Position numbers and translations under genes: made by a program
Origin: Codonopsis lanceolata
Lineage: Eukaryota > Streptophyta > Magnoliopsida > Asterales > Campanulaceae
Length of the DNA stretch: 64,000 bases
Direction: 5' to 3'
Assembly: GCA_013146195.2 (NCBI GenBank)
Contig: CM028377.1
Location: forward strand, 63,448,285-63,512,284
The notes under the pieces: generated by a model
Databases searched by the model: none
Told to the model about the DNA's origin: nothing
Seen by the model: only the letters and a program-made list of their open reading frames with translations
Shown: in pieces, positions 11,741 through 23,168 of the stretch
How positions within the stretch are numbered: position 1 is the stretch's first letter
How the letters are laid out: each line of letters starts with the position of its first letter

Positions 11741-11865
11741 TCGAGAAAGAAATTGATCATAAGAGACGAGATAGCAAAATTATAACCAAAATGAACTCGT
11801 TTATTCATCCGAACTTACAAACGAGTAGAATGAAAACATACAGCTTACATGATTCCCAATTAACG

Positions 11866-12955
11866 GTAATACTTCTTTAGATGATCAGTGTGCCATGGAT
11901 ACTTTAGCTCGATGCCCTCCTTTATTTGCAACATATAGGTCCCTTCACTGACCACTTTGACAACTTGAAATGGACCTTCCCAATTAGGAGAAAGTTTTCC
12001 CCACTCTGCTCGATGGCCCATTGCTGCAATTTTCTTGAGAACTCAGTCGCCCACAGCAAATGACCGACCACGAACTCTCTTGTCATGGTGGGCTTTTGCT
12101 TGCTGCTTGTAATTAGCCATCCTCATTCTAGGCTCTGCTCGCTTTCCCTTAAGCAAATCGAGATCAGCTGCCTGGGCTATACTATTGTTCTCCATATCAT
12201 AGTGAGATACTCTGTGGTTCGGCAAGTACATCTCTATCGGTGTCATGGCCTCTAAACCGTAAGCAAGGGAAAAAAGGTGTTTCACCTGTAGGCCCCTTGA
12301 CCGATGTTCTGACCGCCCACAAGGCTGATGGCAATTCATCCACCCATTTTCCAGCCTTATCCTCTAGACTTCTTTTGAGAGCATGCAAAACCTGCTTGTT
12401 CGTTGCCTCTGCTTGACCATTTCCCTGATGATATGCCACAGATGACTGCCAGTGCTTTATACGGATCTACTCGCATGCCTTTGTAATTTTTTCTGAAAAC
12501 TAAGTTCCATGATTGGAAACTATAGCTTGGGGAACACCAAAACGACACCAAATATGTTCATGGACAAAATCGATCACGTTCACCTCACTGATAGTTGCCA
12601 ATGGTTTAGCTTCTTCCTATTTTGTGAAGTAATTCACCGCTACCACTGCATACTTAAATTTTGAGCGAGCTAGCGGGAAAGGACCAATCAATTCTATTCC
12701 CCACATGTAAAACGACCATGATGCTACCACTGGAGTTTGTTCAGTAGAAGGTAGGCGAGGAATATCAGCGTAACACTGACAATTGTTACACCATTTAACA
12801 TACATTTCTGCATCACGCCTCAAAATGATCCAATAGAAACTTTTCTTTTGGATACATTTAAAACATAGATTTTGTGGCATCTGCAGTTTAGCGTATTGAG
12901 CATGTCTGCCGGTAGAGGCTAACGGTAGACTTGCCTTAAGCAGAAGTTTCAACTT
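11866..12955 (-). pseudogene. Ty3/gypsy (Tat-type) integrase remnant
   Basis: Read on the minus strand: a zinc-binding region (RRDAEMYVKWCNNCQCYADI), the core beginning WGIELIGPFP...KYAVVAVNYFTK, VSNHGT, then QGNGQAEATNKQVLHALKRS, and a C-terminal part ending in KYPWHTDHLKKYYR. The first two catalytic positions are altered (Asp to Glu in IELIGP, Asp to Asn in VSNHG), and several stops and frameshifts interrupt it. It is the 3' end of pol of the element whose 5' LTR is at 23830-24468. A solo LTR separates it from the RNase H part, and some intervening pol is missing. Confidence 0.8.
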
Positions 12956-14642
12956 TGTCGGTAAACTGCCAGTTAAATCAAAAACCAGTTATAAAGAATC
13001 TAAGCAGTGGAAAATAGAGAGGCTTTAGATTTGGAGAAGTCTTAAGAGGCTGTACACGAATATATGATCAGAACAACAGCACACTTAATACTTCTTTCAA
13101 ATGCATATTTAGGAAATCAATTAAAGAATAACTTTTCTAAAGATAAATCAATTTGTAAAAGCTCATAGATATATAAAGACTGAGGGATAAAGTATTTGTA
13201 AGAACATATAAATTTATTCAAAGATAAATTGCATATTACATCAGCCTAAATATTATATGTACAGTTTCTGTCTTTGTCCTCCCAAGCCTTAATCCTTACT
13301 TAATTATCCATAAATGAATTATTAAGCAACGAGGGCAATAGGAGACCAAAATGAGAAACTGTTATGAGAAGAGAATTTTCAAGGTCGTTCATATAAAAAA
13401 TATATGAACGATTGAGTGCAGAGCACTCGGCCTTCCATGATGAATGATTATTGCACAATCAACAACATCTGTATTGGAATACAAATATGAAGATATGAAT
13501 GCAATATCTACAGACAACTCTTCATTTTCTTTAGACATTATCTAACATCAATCTTCAGATCGATCTAAGATCTTGATCTCTGTCTTATGAAGTTTCTGAT
13601 CTATCTCTTTTCTTCTCCAAGCTTTTCTTCCTAGCAATCCACAGAGAGTGTCTTGCTAAGATCTGGATGGATTCATTGCAATCTTCTGTAGAGATCTGAG
13701 ATGCATTGGTGAGGATGATCTCATTGTAGATCTCTTTGTTTCTTTGAAACTCTTGAGTGAGTCCCTGTTTTCGACTTCGCTCAGTGTGTATCTTGGCTCT
13801 GTGTATTTCTTCGCTCTGTCGTCTTGGGGAAGAGAAAGGATTTATATAGACTATAGTCAATGTGATCGTTGAGAGATGAAGATTTGATGTTTCTATCTGT
13901 TTAGAGACATAATTGTTGAAGTCTATCGGATAAGAGATTTTTGTCCATAAGATCTTTGACTATTTGGGGCAAAGATTTAGTCCTATAGATCTTGGAACAT
14001 GTTATATGTCAGATGTGTTGATAAGTCTCTTAAAAAGTAGGTCTGATGTCTAATGCACTGTCAGGTGGTCTGTTCAATAAAGTAGTTTCTTTTGATTTTA
14101 TCAGGCCACGTGAGTGAGAGAAAGTCTTGTAGCTTTAACTATGCCAGGCTTTCTGAGGTTTGAACATATTTGTCTTGATTTATACTACTTTAGTCTTTTC
14201 TCTGTAGCACGTGCAGAATTAGGTCTGCCGGTAGGATGTTCAGACCAGTGGAGCAGGTCTTCTATTTCAGGAGAACTGATGTCTGCTGGTACGAACAGTC
14301 AACCTGTAGTATGTCTTCCGGTGGTGAGTCTTCAAGATGTTCTAATCTTCTTATGACAAGTCTGCTGGTGACTAGTCTGCTGAAGACTTTTGACATTACT
14401 GCAAGTCTGCCGATACTTAGTGCATATGAATTGCTGGTATGTTTGATCATCATGTAGGAAGGTAGGACTTGATCAGGTTGCACCTAATCTAAGACCTATG
14501 TGATGCCACACGAGTTGCCACGCTAATCGGTACGCAGACCTTTTAGCCACTAGTGATGACTCACTTGTAATGGGAACAAGAAAATCAACATATATAAAAT
14601 ATGCAAGGTGATAAGTAATTTATCAAGAAGCATATTCCAACA
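12956..14642 (-). mobile_element. solo copia-type LTR inserted in the gypsy pol
   Basis: In minus-strand orientation it starts TGTTGGAATATGCTTC (from 14642) and ends ...CAGTTTACCGACA (to 12956), 1687 bp. Repeated GCAGAC / GCCGGTAGAC words and a Leu/Ser-poor non-coding character fit an LTR of a large Ty1/copia (SIRE-like) element. It contains a perfect hairpin CGTTCATATA-A5-TATATGAACG (about 13386-13410) and a smaller one, GAGTGC-AGA-GCACTC, just after it. No internal domain follows on either side, so it is a solo LTR. Flanking 5-mers (AACTT, CATGT) do not match, and gypsy sequence is missing at the site. Confidence 0.6.
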
Positions 14643-15559
14643 CATGTGCCTTTATAGCTCGTCAAGCTTGATAATCTATCTAGAACTCGGTCAACTCGAT
14701 CGACAGTGAGCAAACAACCAGAAGACTCTGGTTTATGCAAAATTTTCTTGAGAGGAGTATCTGTGTACACAATGATTGCATGTGCAGAAAAGTAAGCTCG
14801 AAGTTTTCAAGCAACAACAACAACCAAATAAGCCAATTTTTTGCATTAAAATAACATCCCTCAACTGCAGTGAGGGCTTTGGAGACATAGTAAACAAGCT
14901 TTTGGACACTACATTCCTTCCTAACTAAGACAGCGGCCACAACCTGATCTGTAGCCGCGAGATATACATATAGACTCTTACCCATGACCGGGCTACTCAA
15001 CAACAGAGGTTGTCCCAAATACTTTTTTAGCTGCTTCAAAGCTTCCTCGCATTCCGCTATCCACTCGAATCCCTTGTTTCCCCGGAGGAATTTGAAGAAG
15101 GGCAAGCATCTATCTGTCGACCTGGAGATGAAGTGACCAAGAGTGATGACCCTACCATTGAGTCGCTAGATATCTTTTATGCACCGGGGAGGCTTCATTG
15201 TTACTAATGCTACAATCTTCTCGGGATTTGCCTCAATCCCCCTCTTATTCACCATGAACCCTAGGAATTTGCATGCCTTCACACCGAACACACCTTTGCT
15301 TGGGTTGAACTTCATATTGTGCTTCATGAAGTTGCCAAAGGTCTCTTCCAAATCAACGGTATGGTCATATCCTTTTGACTTTACGACCATATCATCATTG
15401 TAAGCTTCAACATTTATGCCAATCTGCGAGCTGAAGACATTATTCACCATTCCCTGATAAGTAGCCCCTGCATTCTTCAGGTCGAACGACATCATTTTGT
15501 AGCAGTAAAGACCGCCCGCTACTCGGAACGCGGTTAATGACTTGTCTTCCTCCTTCTTC
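14643..15559 (-). pseudogene. Ty3/gypsy (Tat-type) reverse transcriptase and RNase H remnant
   Basis: Minus strand. The RT middle MMSFDLKNAGATYQGMVNNV leads to YNDDMVVKSK (the YVDD box degraded to YNDD) and then CKFLGFMVNKRGIEANPEKI. RNase H-like sequence follows (RGNKGFEWIAECEEALKQLK to PLKKILHKPESSG). Stops and frameshifts are present. Just upstream (15574-15600) the gag zinc knuckle KRCAYHDDYGHTT...EC runs almost directly into the RT middle. The protease and the RT N-terminus are therefore deleted. Confidence 0.8.
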
Positions 15560-17135
15560 AGTGGCCAACATTCCTATGTGGTGTGCCCATAATCATCATG
15601 ATAAGCACACCTTTTTGTCTGGTCCCTGGTGTCTGCCGTCTCTACACTCATGTTCGGTGCTCGGGGAAGCTCATCTCGAATTTCGTACATCATATCCTCC
15701 CGTAGTGTGTTAAGTTGGGGTGAGGTCACTTTCTCGAAGGAACTCTCTAGGGCGGTCATACCGCGACTTGCTCCTATTGTAGCCGCCCTTGCACCCTAGC
15801 TGCTACTCTTGCCAGTGTTTCCATTACCCCCGGCCTCTGTGTTCTCCTTCTTCTTCTCCTTTTTCGCGGTTTCCCCCGCACATCATTACTGATCCTGCAT
15901 CAACATTTCTACCTGCGTTTTAAGCTCCCTTATACTCAATTCTGGCCTCAAGCCTCCTTCCCCCTCGAGCAGACCTGTTTCAAAACATAAGGTAACCTCA
16001 TGTTCGGATAGACCAGGCACCTGCTCGAGCATTTTCGTGAATCTTTCCAAGTAGCCGGATGTCGATTTATGGGCCCCCTACTTAACCTTAGACAAATCTG
16101 CCTTTACCTTTGTAATCACCCCTGAAGTCGGCGAAGAATTTTGCTCGCAAATCTACCCAGTTGTTGATTAATCTGCGAGGAAGAGCTCTCATCCAAGCCA
16201 GTGTCTTTCCTTGCAACGAGCCTACGAAAGCCCGATTTTCAATGCCTCATACGAGGTCACCAAGCCGATCTGAGATTCAAAGGATATCAGCCAGTCCCTT
16301 ACTTTGGTCTTCCCGGTGTATTCCTTTATGTTGGGGAAGATGAGACCCTGGCCGGAGGGGAATTTTCTATCTACGGGGCCAGATAGTTGGCTGCAGTGCC
16401 TAAGAAATTGCCATCCAAAGCCTTGCCTTGCTCCCACGCCTCCACGCGGCGTTTCATTTCCTCAAATTCCTGCATACTGATTGTAGCAGGTAAACGTCCA
16501 ATGGGTTGAGGCTGCACACCGAGCAAAAGAGGGGCCTGTGGGGGTCCCATAGCTCCCATAGCCTGAGCTATGCCCACGACCTGCCCCAATTGTGCCTATG
16601 TACCACCCGCGGCATGATTCGCTTAGTCTAGATTTGCTCCCACCCTGTTTGTTAGCCGTTAGGGGGAGGCAATTCCTATATGCCCATAGAATGTCGTGAG
16701 GGCCATGTCTACGAGCATGTGACTTTCTAGGTGACGGCGCACAATGTCGACGAGCATGTGACCTCCCATGTGATGGGGAACGGTGCCTGTGATCATTTGA
16801 TGCCCAGGTGATAAAGAACGAGGCCGGTGGGCATGCGACTTACGTGGAGATGGTGAATGGGGCATGTGACCTTCGTGGGGAAGAGTGACCTTTGGCGACG
16901 AGGAGACTGAGACGAATCCTCCCCTACTCGGGGGCCGAGGCGAGAATGTATGCTAAGCACCACTCTGTGACTATCTCGCCCCTCATGATGGCTACGTTCC
17001 CTGTTCGATTCCTACTCCCGAGGCTGTGATGGAGCCCCTGCCAATCACTGAGGGTCTCGTACTAGTCTCGACACACTTAACACCTGGCACGGAGCAGGCA
17101 TAACTAGAAGTAGTTCCAGTTCGATGGGCAGTGGG
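15560..17135 (-). pseudogene. Ty3/gypsy (Tat-type) gag remnant, C-terminal part
   Basis: Minus strand, several frames. A His/Arg/Ser-rich segment (16659-16865) precedes a gag core, LIFPNIKEYTGKTKVRDWLI at about 16260-16370, and then WMRALPRRLINNWVDLRAKF. The zinc-knuckle end lies near 15574-15610. The gag reading continues across the CACTA insertion to 23480-23760. Multiple stops make it non-functional. Confidence 0.65.
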
Positions 17136-17154
17136 TACTACAAGAAAAATGGGT

Positions 17155-17640
17155 ATTTGTGAAGGCCAAAAAGCATGCCAAATACTGTCAAAACCGTGCC
17201 AAAAATTATTTGGGACGTCATTGGGACGGTTTTGGCTCCCTCCTAAATACGAGGGTGCCAAATACATTTGCCTCGACCCAAAACCGTCCCAAAAAGTATT
17301 TGGCACAGAAATGGTGACAGTTGTGTACGATTGTGCCGATTGATGAGTATTTGAGACGATTTGTAGTGGCCCGTTCCAACTAGGTATTTGGGACGGTTTT
17401 GTCCGCCCTCCCTATTACATTTGGTACGGTTTTGTTTGCCTTCTCGAATACAATTGACACAGTTTTGGTTGCCCTCTAGAATACATTTGATACGGTTTAT
17501 TTTCCCTCCTAAATATATTTTGCACGGTTTGTTTTCCCTCCTAAATACATTTGGCACGACTGATTATTTTCCTATCAAAAACTATTTGAGACGATAGCTT
17601 CCCTGGTTTGCCTTCCCAAATACTTTTACGGGCTTTTAGT
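17155..17640. repeat. left subterminal repeat array of the CACTA element
   Basis: About ten copies in both orientations of the word (A)AATA(C/T)(A)TTTGG(C/G)ACGGTTT, spaced about 35-45 bases. These are probably binding sites for the transposase accessory protein. The same words recur at 23330-23445. Confidence 0.75.
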
Positions 17641-18880
17641 GTTTTTATATTATATTTATCCACCACCATTAATTTCTTCAAATTTAAACAAACACAATAA
17701 CAATAGTACTAAGTCCACCATTTGGTGTGTGTTATAGTAATCAATCTAAGCATCACCATATAATTATTAAAAAAAATTGTTATGATTATATTAAGAATAC
17801 TCAATACAAATTCATATCAAGTAACTCAAACCTATGTATCCAATTCAAAAACATAAGCAAATATTCTAAATCAAAACTAGGAATTTCTATCAACATCCGT
17901 TCAAAAACAAAAATGTCTTCCTTAGAATTTGGTAGTTGAAGTCACCGATCGGAGAATTTGGAAGGGTGATCCAAGCCTACAATGTAAATAATATAATTAG
18001 CGTAAATCACACAAAAAAATTAACTTTTCAACAAAAGGGTGTACACCAAATTCTTTTGAGTGACTACCAGTAGAAAATGTGTTCAGACATGGTATCTTTA
18101 GTCTTGAGAAAGCTCAAACAACTCATCATTTTAGCGACAATATAAATGTTTTCCATATACCTGAATATTGTTAGTACAATAAGATGGCCTATCAAGAATA
18201 GAATGTAGAAGAATGTAAGTAATTAGGATTTCCTTGTAGAAGAAACTACTAGAATAGAATCGGAAAGTGTATGATCTGATAGGTGCTTTCAATGGTTTAA
18301 AACCTACAGAATTAGTCCTACTTTACTGAAGTTTTGTTCAACTTGAGTACCATAAAATAAGTGTTTTTTTCCACTGTTAGTTTCTTTCTTTCTTTGATAA
18401 ACAGTTCCACTATTAGGTTGCAATCTTCCATTTATTTTCTTTAGGATATGAAATTGTTAGTGAAGCAATAGCAAAGGCAAGGAAGTTACCAATTATTTGC
18501 TCAATTTGTCTTGCTTCTTGTTGGCTATCAAAATCTACAAGAAAATAACATTCGTGAAACCTTTTGCTAATTTTCAGTCAAACAATGGAAAATATAGTCT
18601 TCAAGAAAGAGTGAAATAAATTATAAGAAACGGTATGACTCATCAAAGCAGCGTAACACTTACATAGGTGCATAGATTCAACACCTTTAAATACAAAGAA
18701 AAAAATGACGCACAAAAGGAAAAAGTGGAAGTGGATGTGGATTGCATAAACTAATATTTAGATCATAATTACATCATAACTGAAATAAGGACTAGACTGA
18801 TTAAAAGAAATCAAGCTATATCGGGTTACACATACTTTTAAATTTGACACTTATGGAGGGATAGAAGGCCAACAATAATA
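17641..18880. other. CACTA interior, largely unassigned
   Basis: AT-rich DNA with no full reading frame. One short exon-like stretch on the minus strand near 18495-18535 (reading FDSQQEARQIEQII between an AG and a GT) could be another captured exon, but I cannot name it. Confidence 0.35.
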
Positions 18881-18889
18881 CTTTTAAAT

Positions 18890-19300
18890 TGATTGACTCT
18901 TAGTTTTCACAGGTGAAGTGACAATCGCCAAGGTAAGACTGGATATTAAGGAAAAGAGGAAGGAAAGTCTGGTTACCTATTCGAGGCTGAGAAGAAGACA
19001 CGGTCGCTGTGGTTTTTGACGATGCAATGGAAGAATTTCCTATGGCTCTATAGTGGCTCTGATACCATATAAGAAAACACAACATATTATAAAGAAAGTA
19101 GCGGAAGAAAAAATTAAAAAGAAACAGAGCAAATCGAAGGAAAAAGATGAGAAGACGGTATTGAAGATAACCCAACTTAATTCAGTTGGATGAATTCGGT
19201 TGATTATTTATACACAACTCAAAATATAAAAACTATGCAACATGTACAGACGTGAAGAGAGATATAAACCAATACTGTAATAAGTTTCCTAATGTAAACT
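18890..19300 (-). mobile_element. Ty1/copia fragment (LTR end, primer site, gag start)
   Basis: On the minus strand a TATA-like TATAAATAATC (about 19205) is followed by a CT-rich leader. Then comes the initiator-tRNA primer site TGGTATCAGAGCC (19055-19067). A short open frame follows (AIGNSSIASSKTTATVSSSQ onward), ending by 18900. This is the usual 5' start of a copia element, truncated just after the beginning of gag. Confidence 0.55.
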
Positions 19301-19449
19301 AACTTGTTTACCCCTGCTGACTAGATTACAAAAACAAGAAAATAAATCACTAGTAAATAATTGCAAGGTAATGAAACTAATTACTCCAAAACAGCTAACA
19401 TAATATTACACATGTACCTGAGTGTTGATCTTGTTATCTGTAAGAAGAA

Positions 19450-19995
19450 TTGGAGTTTCAACATGTTTCTGCTCCTCCAGTTTGTGGATATGAGTTTGTC
19501 CTCCGAGAATCCACACTATTGGCCAGTGATAGCTCAACTGCTTTATTTTCACAATCTTGGATAGATATTGGCTCTGACATTTCCAAAGTTTTAGGCCTGG
19601 ATACTGTATTCTACATGAGTGTATTTTCTGATTCAAAACTGGTGTCGACACCATTTTTCTTCTTGAGTACAACATCAGTTGCGTCATGATTTCCTTGCAC
19701 ATAAGCATTATCCATCAAGTTTGCAGTAGCATCCTCCTCTGGTTTTGTTGATGAAGCCACAACCAAAACTTCTGATTTCCTAGTAGTTAAAGTATCCAGC
19801 TTCTCCTGCAAGCTCACAAGTTCCTGATGGTTTTAGAATAAATGGCTTTGACACAAATACATCACTCTTTTCTTGAGCTCTTTCATCTTTCGGTATAATA
19901 CTGTAAGAACCTAGGCCAGTTTCAGATGCTCGAGTTCCCATGAAAGTTCGAGCAATATCAACCGGTGAAGCAGCAACTTCACCCCGCATCTGCAA
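19450..19995 (-). pseudogene. captured nucleoporin-like (NUP1/NUP136-related) gene fragment
   Basis: After an acceptor-like TTTCACTTGCAG (near 19990) the minus strand reads MRGEVAASPVDIARTFMGTR and continues through SDVFVSKPFILKPSG. After a frameshift it goes on as VSLQEKLDTLTTRKSE, and after a stop at 19611 as a further Ser/Glu-rich stretch. The SP-x-D-IA-x-x-(F/Y)MG-x-R pattern followed by KP(F/S) motifs resembles the corresponding region of plant nuclear-basket proteins related to NUP1. That identification comes from remembered family pattern and is tentative. Frameshift and stop make it a pseudogene piece inside the CACTA element. Confidence 0.4.
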
Positions 19996-20644
19996 GTGAA
20001 ATAAATATCTTATGTATGGTAAATGTTAAGAAGAAAAGGTAGACTAATATTATTTCAGTTATGCCTCAAAACTGCTAACACGAGACATAAGGTACATGCA
20101 TCTATTTAAACTATTCTATAGAAAAAACCATCAATAATTGTTAGGAAAAGCAACACATATTCATAATATATTAATAAACTAGGATGATATTATTACTCTT
20201 TGCATTTGAAGATGATTTTGTCTACTCCATAGAACTCACTTTCTAACTCAGGTGTAGTAACAGGTAAAAATATTCCAATTTAAATCAGCCAATACAAATT
20301 ATACGATCTATGAAACACGGGTATGGGTCATCCAAAGCTGCAGAACCAGCACTATGTACCTTCTAACATTTGGCTTTCCAAAAAAAATCATCATGTTAAT
20401 ATTTTTCATGCACTTGATTTGAGAATCAAATCGCATCCCATATACAATATATTTTATCCTACTCTCCTCTTCCTTTTTACGAAGTGGTATATAATTCTTA
20501 AAAGTATCAAATTTTGAAGTCCTACGCCTACAACTATCGGCAGAAGGTGAAAGAAAGGGAGGCAGACAATTTGAAAGCAGACTCCTCATTCATTAGATAG
20601 AGAAGACTCATGCTTTTCCTATCAATCTTACATGCAGCGAAATA

Positions 20645-20745
20645 ATGAAACATACCTGCTCATCAAGATTCCCTGGAGAACCAATGATCCCCACATTCAA
20701 GTTGTTCGCAAAGTCTTCGGCAATTCCACACAAATGCTGCATCAT
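20645..20745 (-). pseudogene. captured exon of unidentified gene
   Basis: On the minus strand an exon-like segment reads HLCGIAEDFANNLNVGIIGS then PGNLDEQ. It is bounded by an acceptor ATGATGCAG and a donor GAGCAG/GTATGT. It keeps an open frame and intact splice sites, unlike its surroundings. I do not recognise the protein. Confidence 0.4.
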
Positions 20746-20899
20746 GGGGCATGGAAGATTTTAGTAAATCATAAAAATTAACAACTGCCTAGAAGGATTA
20801 ATTGGGAAATAATCAAGCAGCTTTTCAAATAAAATCAAACAGCTTGTCAGAGACCATCGAATTATTCATAAAAATTATTCATTCGTCGGTTTTGAATTT

Positions 20900-21235
20900 G
20901 CAGAGTTGATGCTAATGGGGTTGACATCTGAGATGGTACATCTCGTTGTTTCTCATCATGCGTGAGAAGCCTATTGCTAACATCTATATTTCAAAGAGCA
21001 CCGCTGACAAGTTCCGTCCCTGCCAAGCCCACTTTCAAGACCATCAGCCTGATCTTGAAGAAGCCAAATGTAAACATCAGGCATTATTTAAATTGGTTAT
21101 GCAGGGGAAGATATCGTTGTTATCAAGAAGCGGGGTACAACAACTTCAGCTTTTACTCTTTGTATTCGCTGCAGCCCATGTTAAGGGCAAGGAACATTTG
21201 ACTTTAAGGGCCCAAAGTCTGTCTATTTAATAGGA
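20900..21235. other. possible further captured gene fragment
   Basis: Base composition is less AT-rich than the neighbours, and plus-strand frames stay open for 79-94 codons (20946-21230). No domain is recognisable, so I cannot say which strand, if any, was coding. Confidence 0.25.
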
Positions 21236-21837
21236 ATTCTAAACAAGTGGAGTAATTCAACTTAGAATTTCCCAAACTAATGGGTCTAAGTTTACAGAGA
21301 TAGTATAAAATAAAAAGGTAGACATGATCAAGTTTGGCAATTTTATGAACTTGCTTTTATGCAATTATGCAGATGAAAAGTTGGGAAACTTGAGAAGAAC
21401 ATAACAAGACATTGGACTATGAGTTTTCCAATGGTAAGCGATCATGGATATGTATTTCCTTTGAGTAATGCCACTAGAATATAACAATTGTCAAAGATGA
21501 AATTAGTATTCCAAAAGTATTTCTTGGAGTCACTAAAGTTGCATTCTTGCTTCCATATCTATCTACTACTTAACTTGCTTCAAGAAAGACTCCATAACCA
21601 ACTACTACTTTCACACATACATAAGCAAACTCAAAAGTAAAAATGGGGCCTATTCTCGGCGACATATGTGATAGGAAATAAAGGAGCTTCCACGGATGAC
21701 ATTTAAGGAATCCCTCCATGAATAAGAGTACAAGGCCCGGCTAAGGAACACAATATAACAACAAAAAGGACATGTGGGCACCTATGAAGATGGATATAAT
21801 TACTAAAATACAATACCATTGCATCAACATCACATAC

Positions 21838-21905
21838 CTCATCAGTCGAGCCAAAACGATTCTTAACAGGTCGAAGCAAGCAATGGGCTGAATGTATTTC
21901 CCCTT
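21838..21905 (-). pseudogene. captured exon of a plant RadA-type DNA repair gene
   Basis: The minus strand reads EIHSAHCLLRPVKNRFGSTD followed by E, then donor GAG/GTATGT. The KNRFG motif in the setting L-L-R-x-V-K-N-R-F-G-S-T-(D/E)-E is the signature of bacterial Sms/RadA and its plant organelle-targeted homologues. Only this exon end is visible, so the copy is a fragment carried by the CACTA element. RadA acts in recombination-branch processing; nothing functional is expected from this piece. Confidence 0.65.
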
Positions 21906-22309
21906 GATATAGTTGTAGAATAGAAGTGAAATAGTTGTGAGTTAAAGTTCTTAATCGTTAAAGCAGATACTTCAACAAAGACTATCCAAATGAGATTAAG
22001 CTATTGGATAAATCTTGATACTAGTTACTAGCGTACCACGTGATAGGACTATAACTTTCTCGGTTAAAACCTGATCAAGCTTAAAGAAATGATGCGAATT
22101 GAACAACTAGATTTGTTCAGCTCCCCCTCACCACCTCATTCTACAACCCAACAACCAACTGTTACAATACCTTGCAATTCACTTAGAGCTTGCAACAACA
22201 ATAATTCAACAAAATAAATTTGGATCATCAGTAACAAACCAAACACTCAATAGAATTCAAAAATCAAACTTTGAACAAAAATTTGACAGATGGGTCAGGA
22301 AAGTCCAAC

Positions 22310-22434
22310 TTAATCTCTAGAACAAGGAACTTGAAAGTCTGCCTTTTGGTGATCAAATAGTTATAGGTGAGAGGAGAATCAATTTGAGTGGTGGTCAGAA
22401 GGAAAGTATACAAATTGCACGTGCACAATATCAG
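22310..22434 (+). pseudogene. captured exon of an ABCC (MRP-type) transporter gene
   Basis: The plus strand reads NKELESLPFGDQIVIGERRI followed by NLSGGQKESIQIARAQYQ, then donor CAG/GTAAGT. LPFGDQ-x-x-IGERGINLSGGQK is the nucleotide-binding-domain signature region of plant ABCC transporters. Here R replaces G in GERGI and E-S replaces the usual Q-R after LSGGQK, as in a drifting copy. It lies on the opposite strand to the RadA and nucleoporin-like pieces, so the captures were separate events. Confidence 0.75.
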
Positions 22435-23144
22435 GTAAGTTGTCCAGAAAGCATAACCTAAAAGAGAAAATAACTAAGTTTTCTTGTTAATCAGAAGCAA
22501 AAATCTTCAAATGCTATGACATATTATTTCTTATGGTGACAGTAGTCTAGAAGGGGCTCACAAGTAGAATGCCAAAACTCTGAGTCCTGTATTGCACCCT
22601 TCATGGAGCCTAGATCTACTCCAAATGTCACTCTCATAATCTTATTCACTCTAAACTAGACTGCAAAAACCGATTCTACTATACTTTGTTTTGCTCACGT
22701 AACATCAACCGAAGTCATCCATTAATATTCCATTTCCCTTCACTCGACACTAACATATATAGAATTCACATGCATGTTCATCAAATCCTAGTGTCCCCTT
22801 TAACTCCAATATAAGAACTAAACAAGAAAATTAGGGGAGGGGAGAATAAGCATTCACGATAGAAGTATCACGACTCATAGACAAGGCATCGCCAATTACA
22901 ATTAATGTCGGAATTGGAATAATAAAAATACAGAATTACAAAAACCGGTAGAGTTGGGGCCGGCTTCCATGAGATTGTAGAGAAGGGAAGGGAGAGAAGG
23001 GATAGTGAGAATCCTTCCTCAGCAATAACCTAACGATCGTGAGAGAGACGAATTTGGGGATAGTGATAATCCTTCCTTTGTAATTTAGGAAATCAACAAA
23101 TAGTTAAAAATTAGGGCACAAATCATGAACGAACAGTTAGAAAG

Positions 23145-23168
23145 CGAGAGAGAGAGAGAGAGAGAGAC
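23145..23168. repeat. (GA)n microsatellite
   Basis: About twelve GA units inside the CACTA element. Confidence 0.9.
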
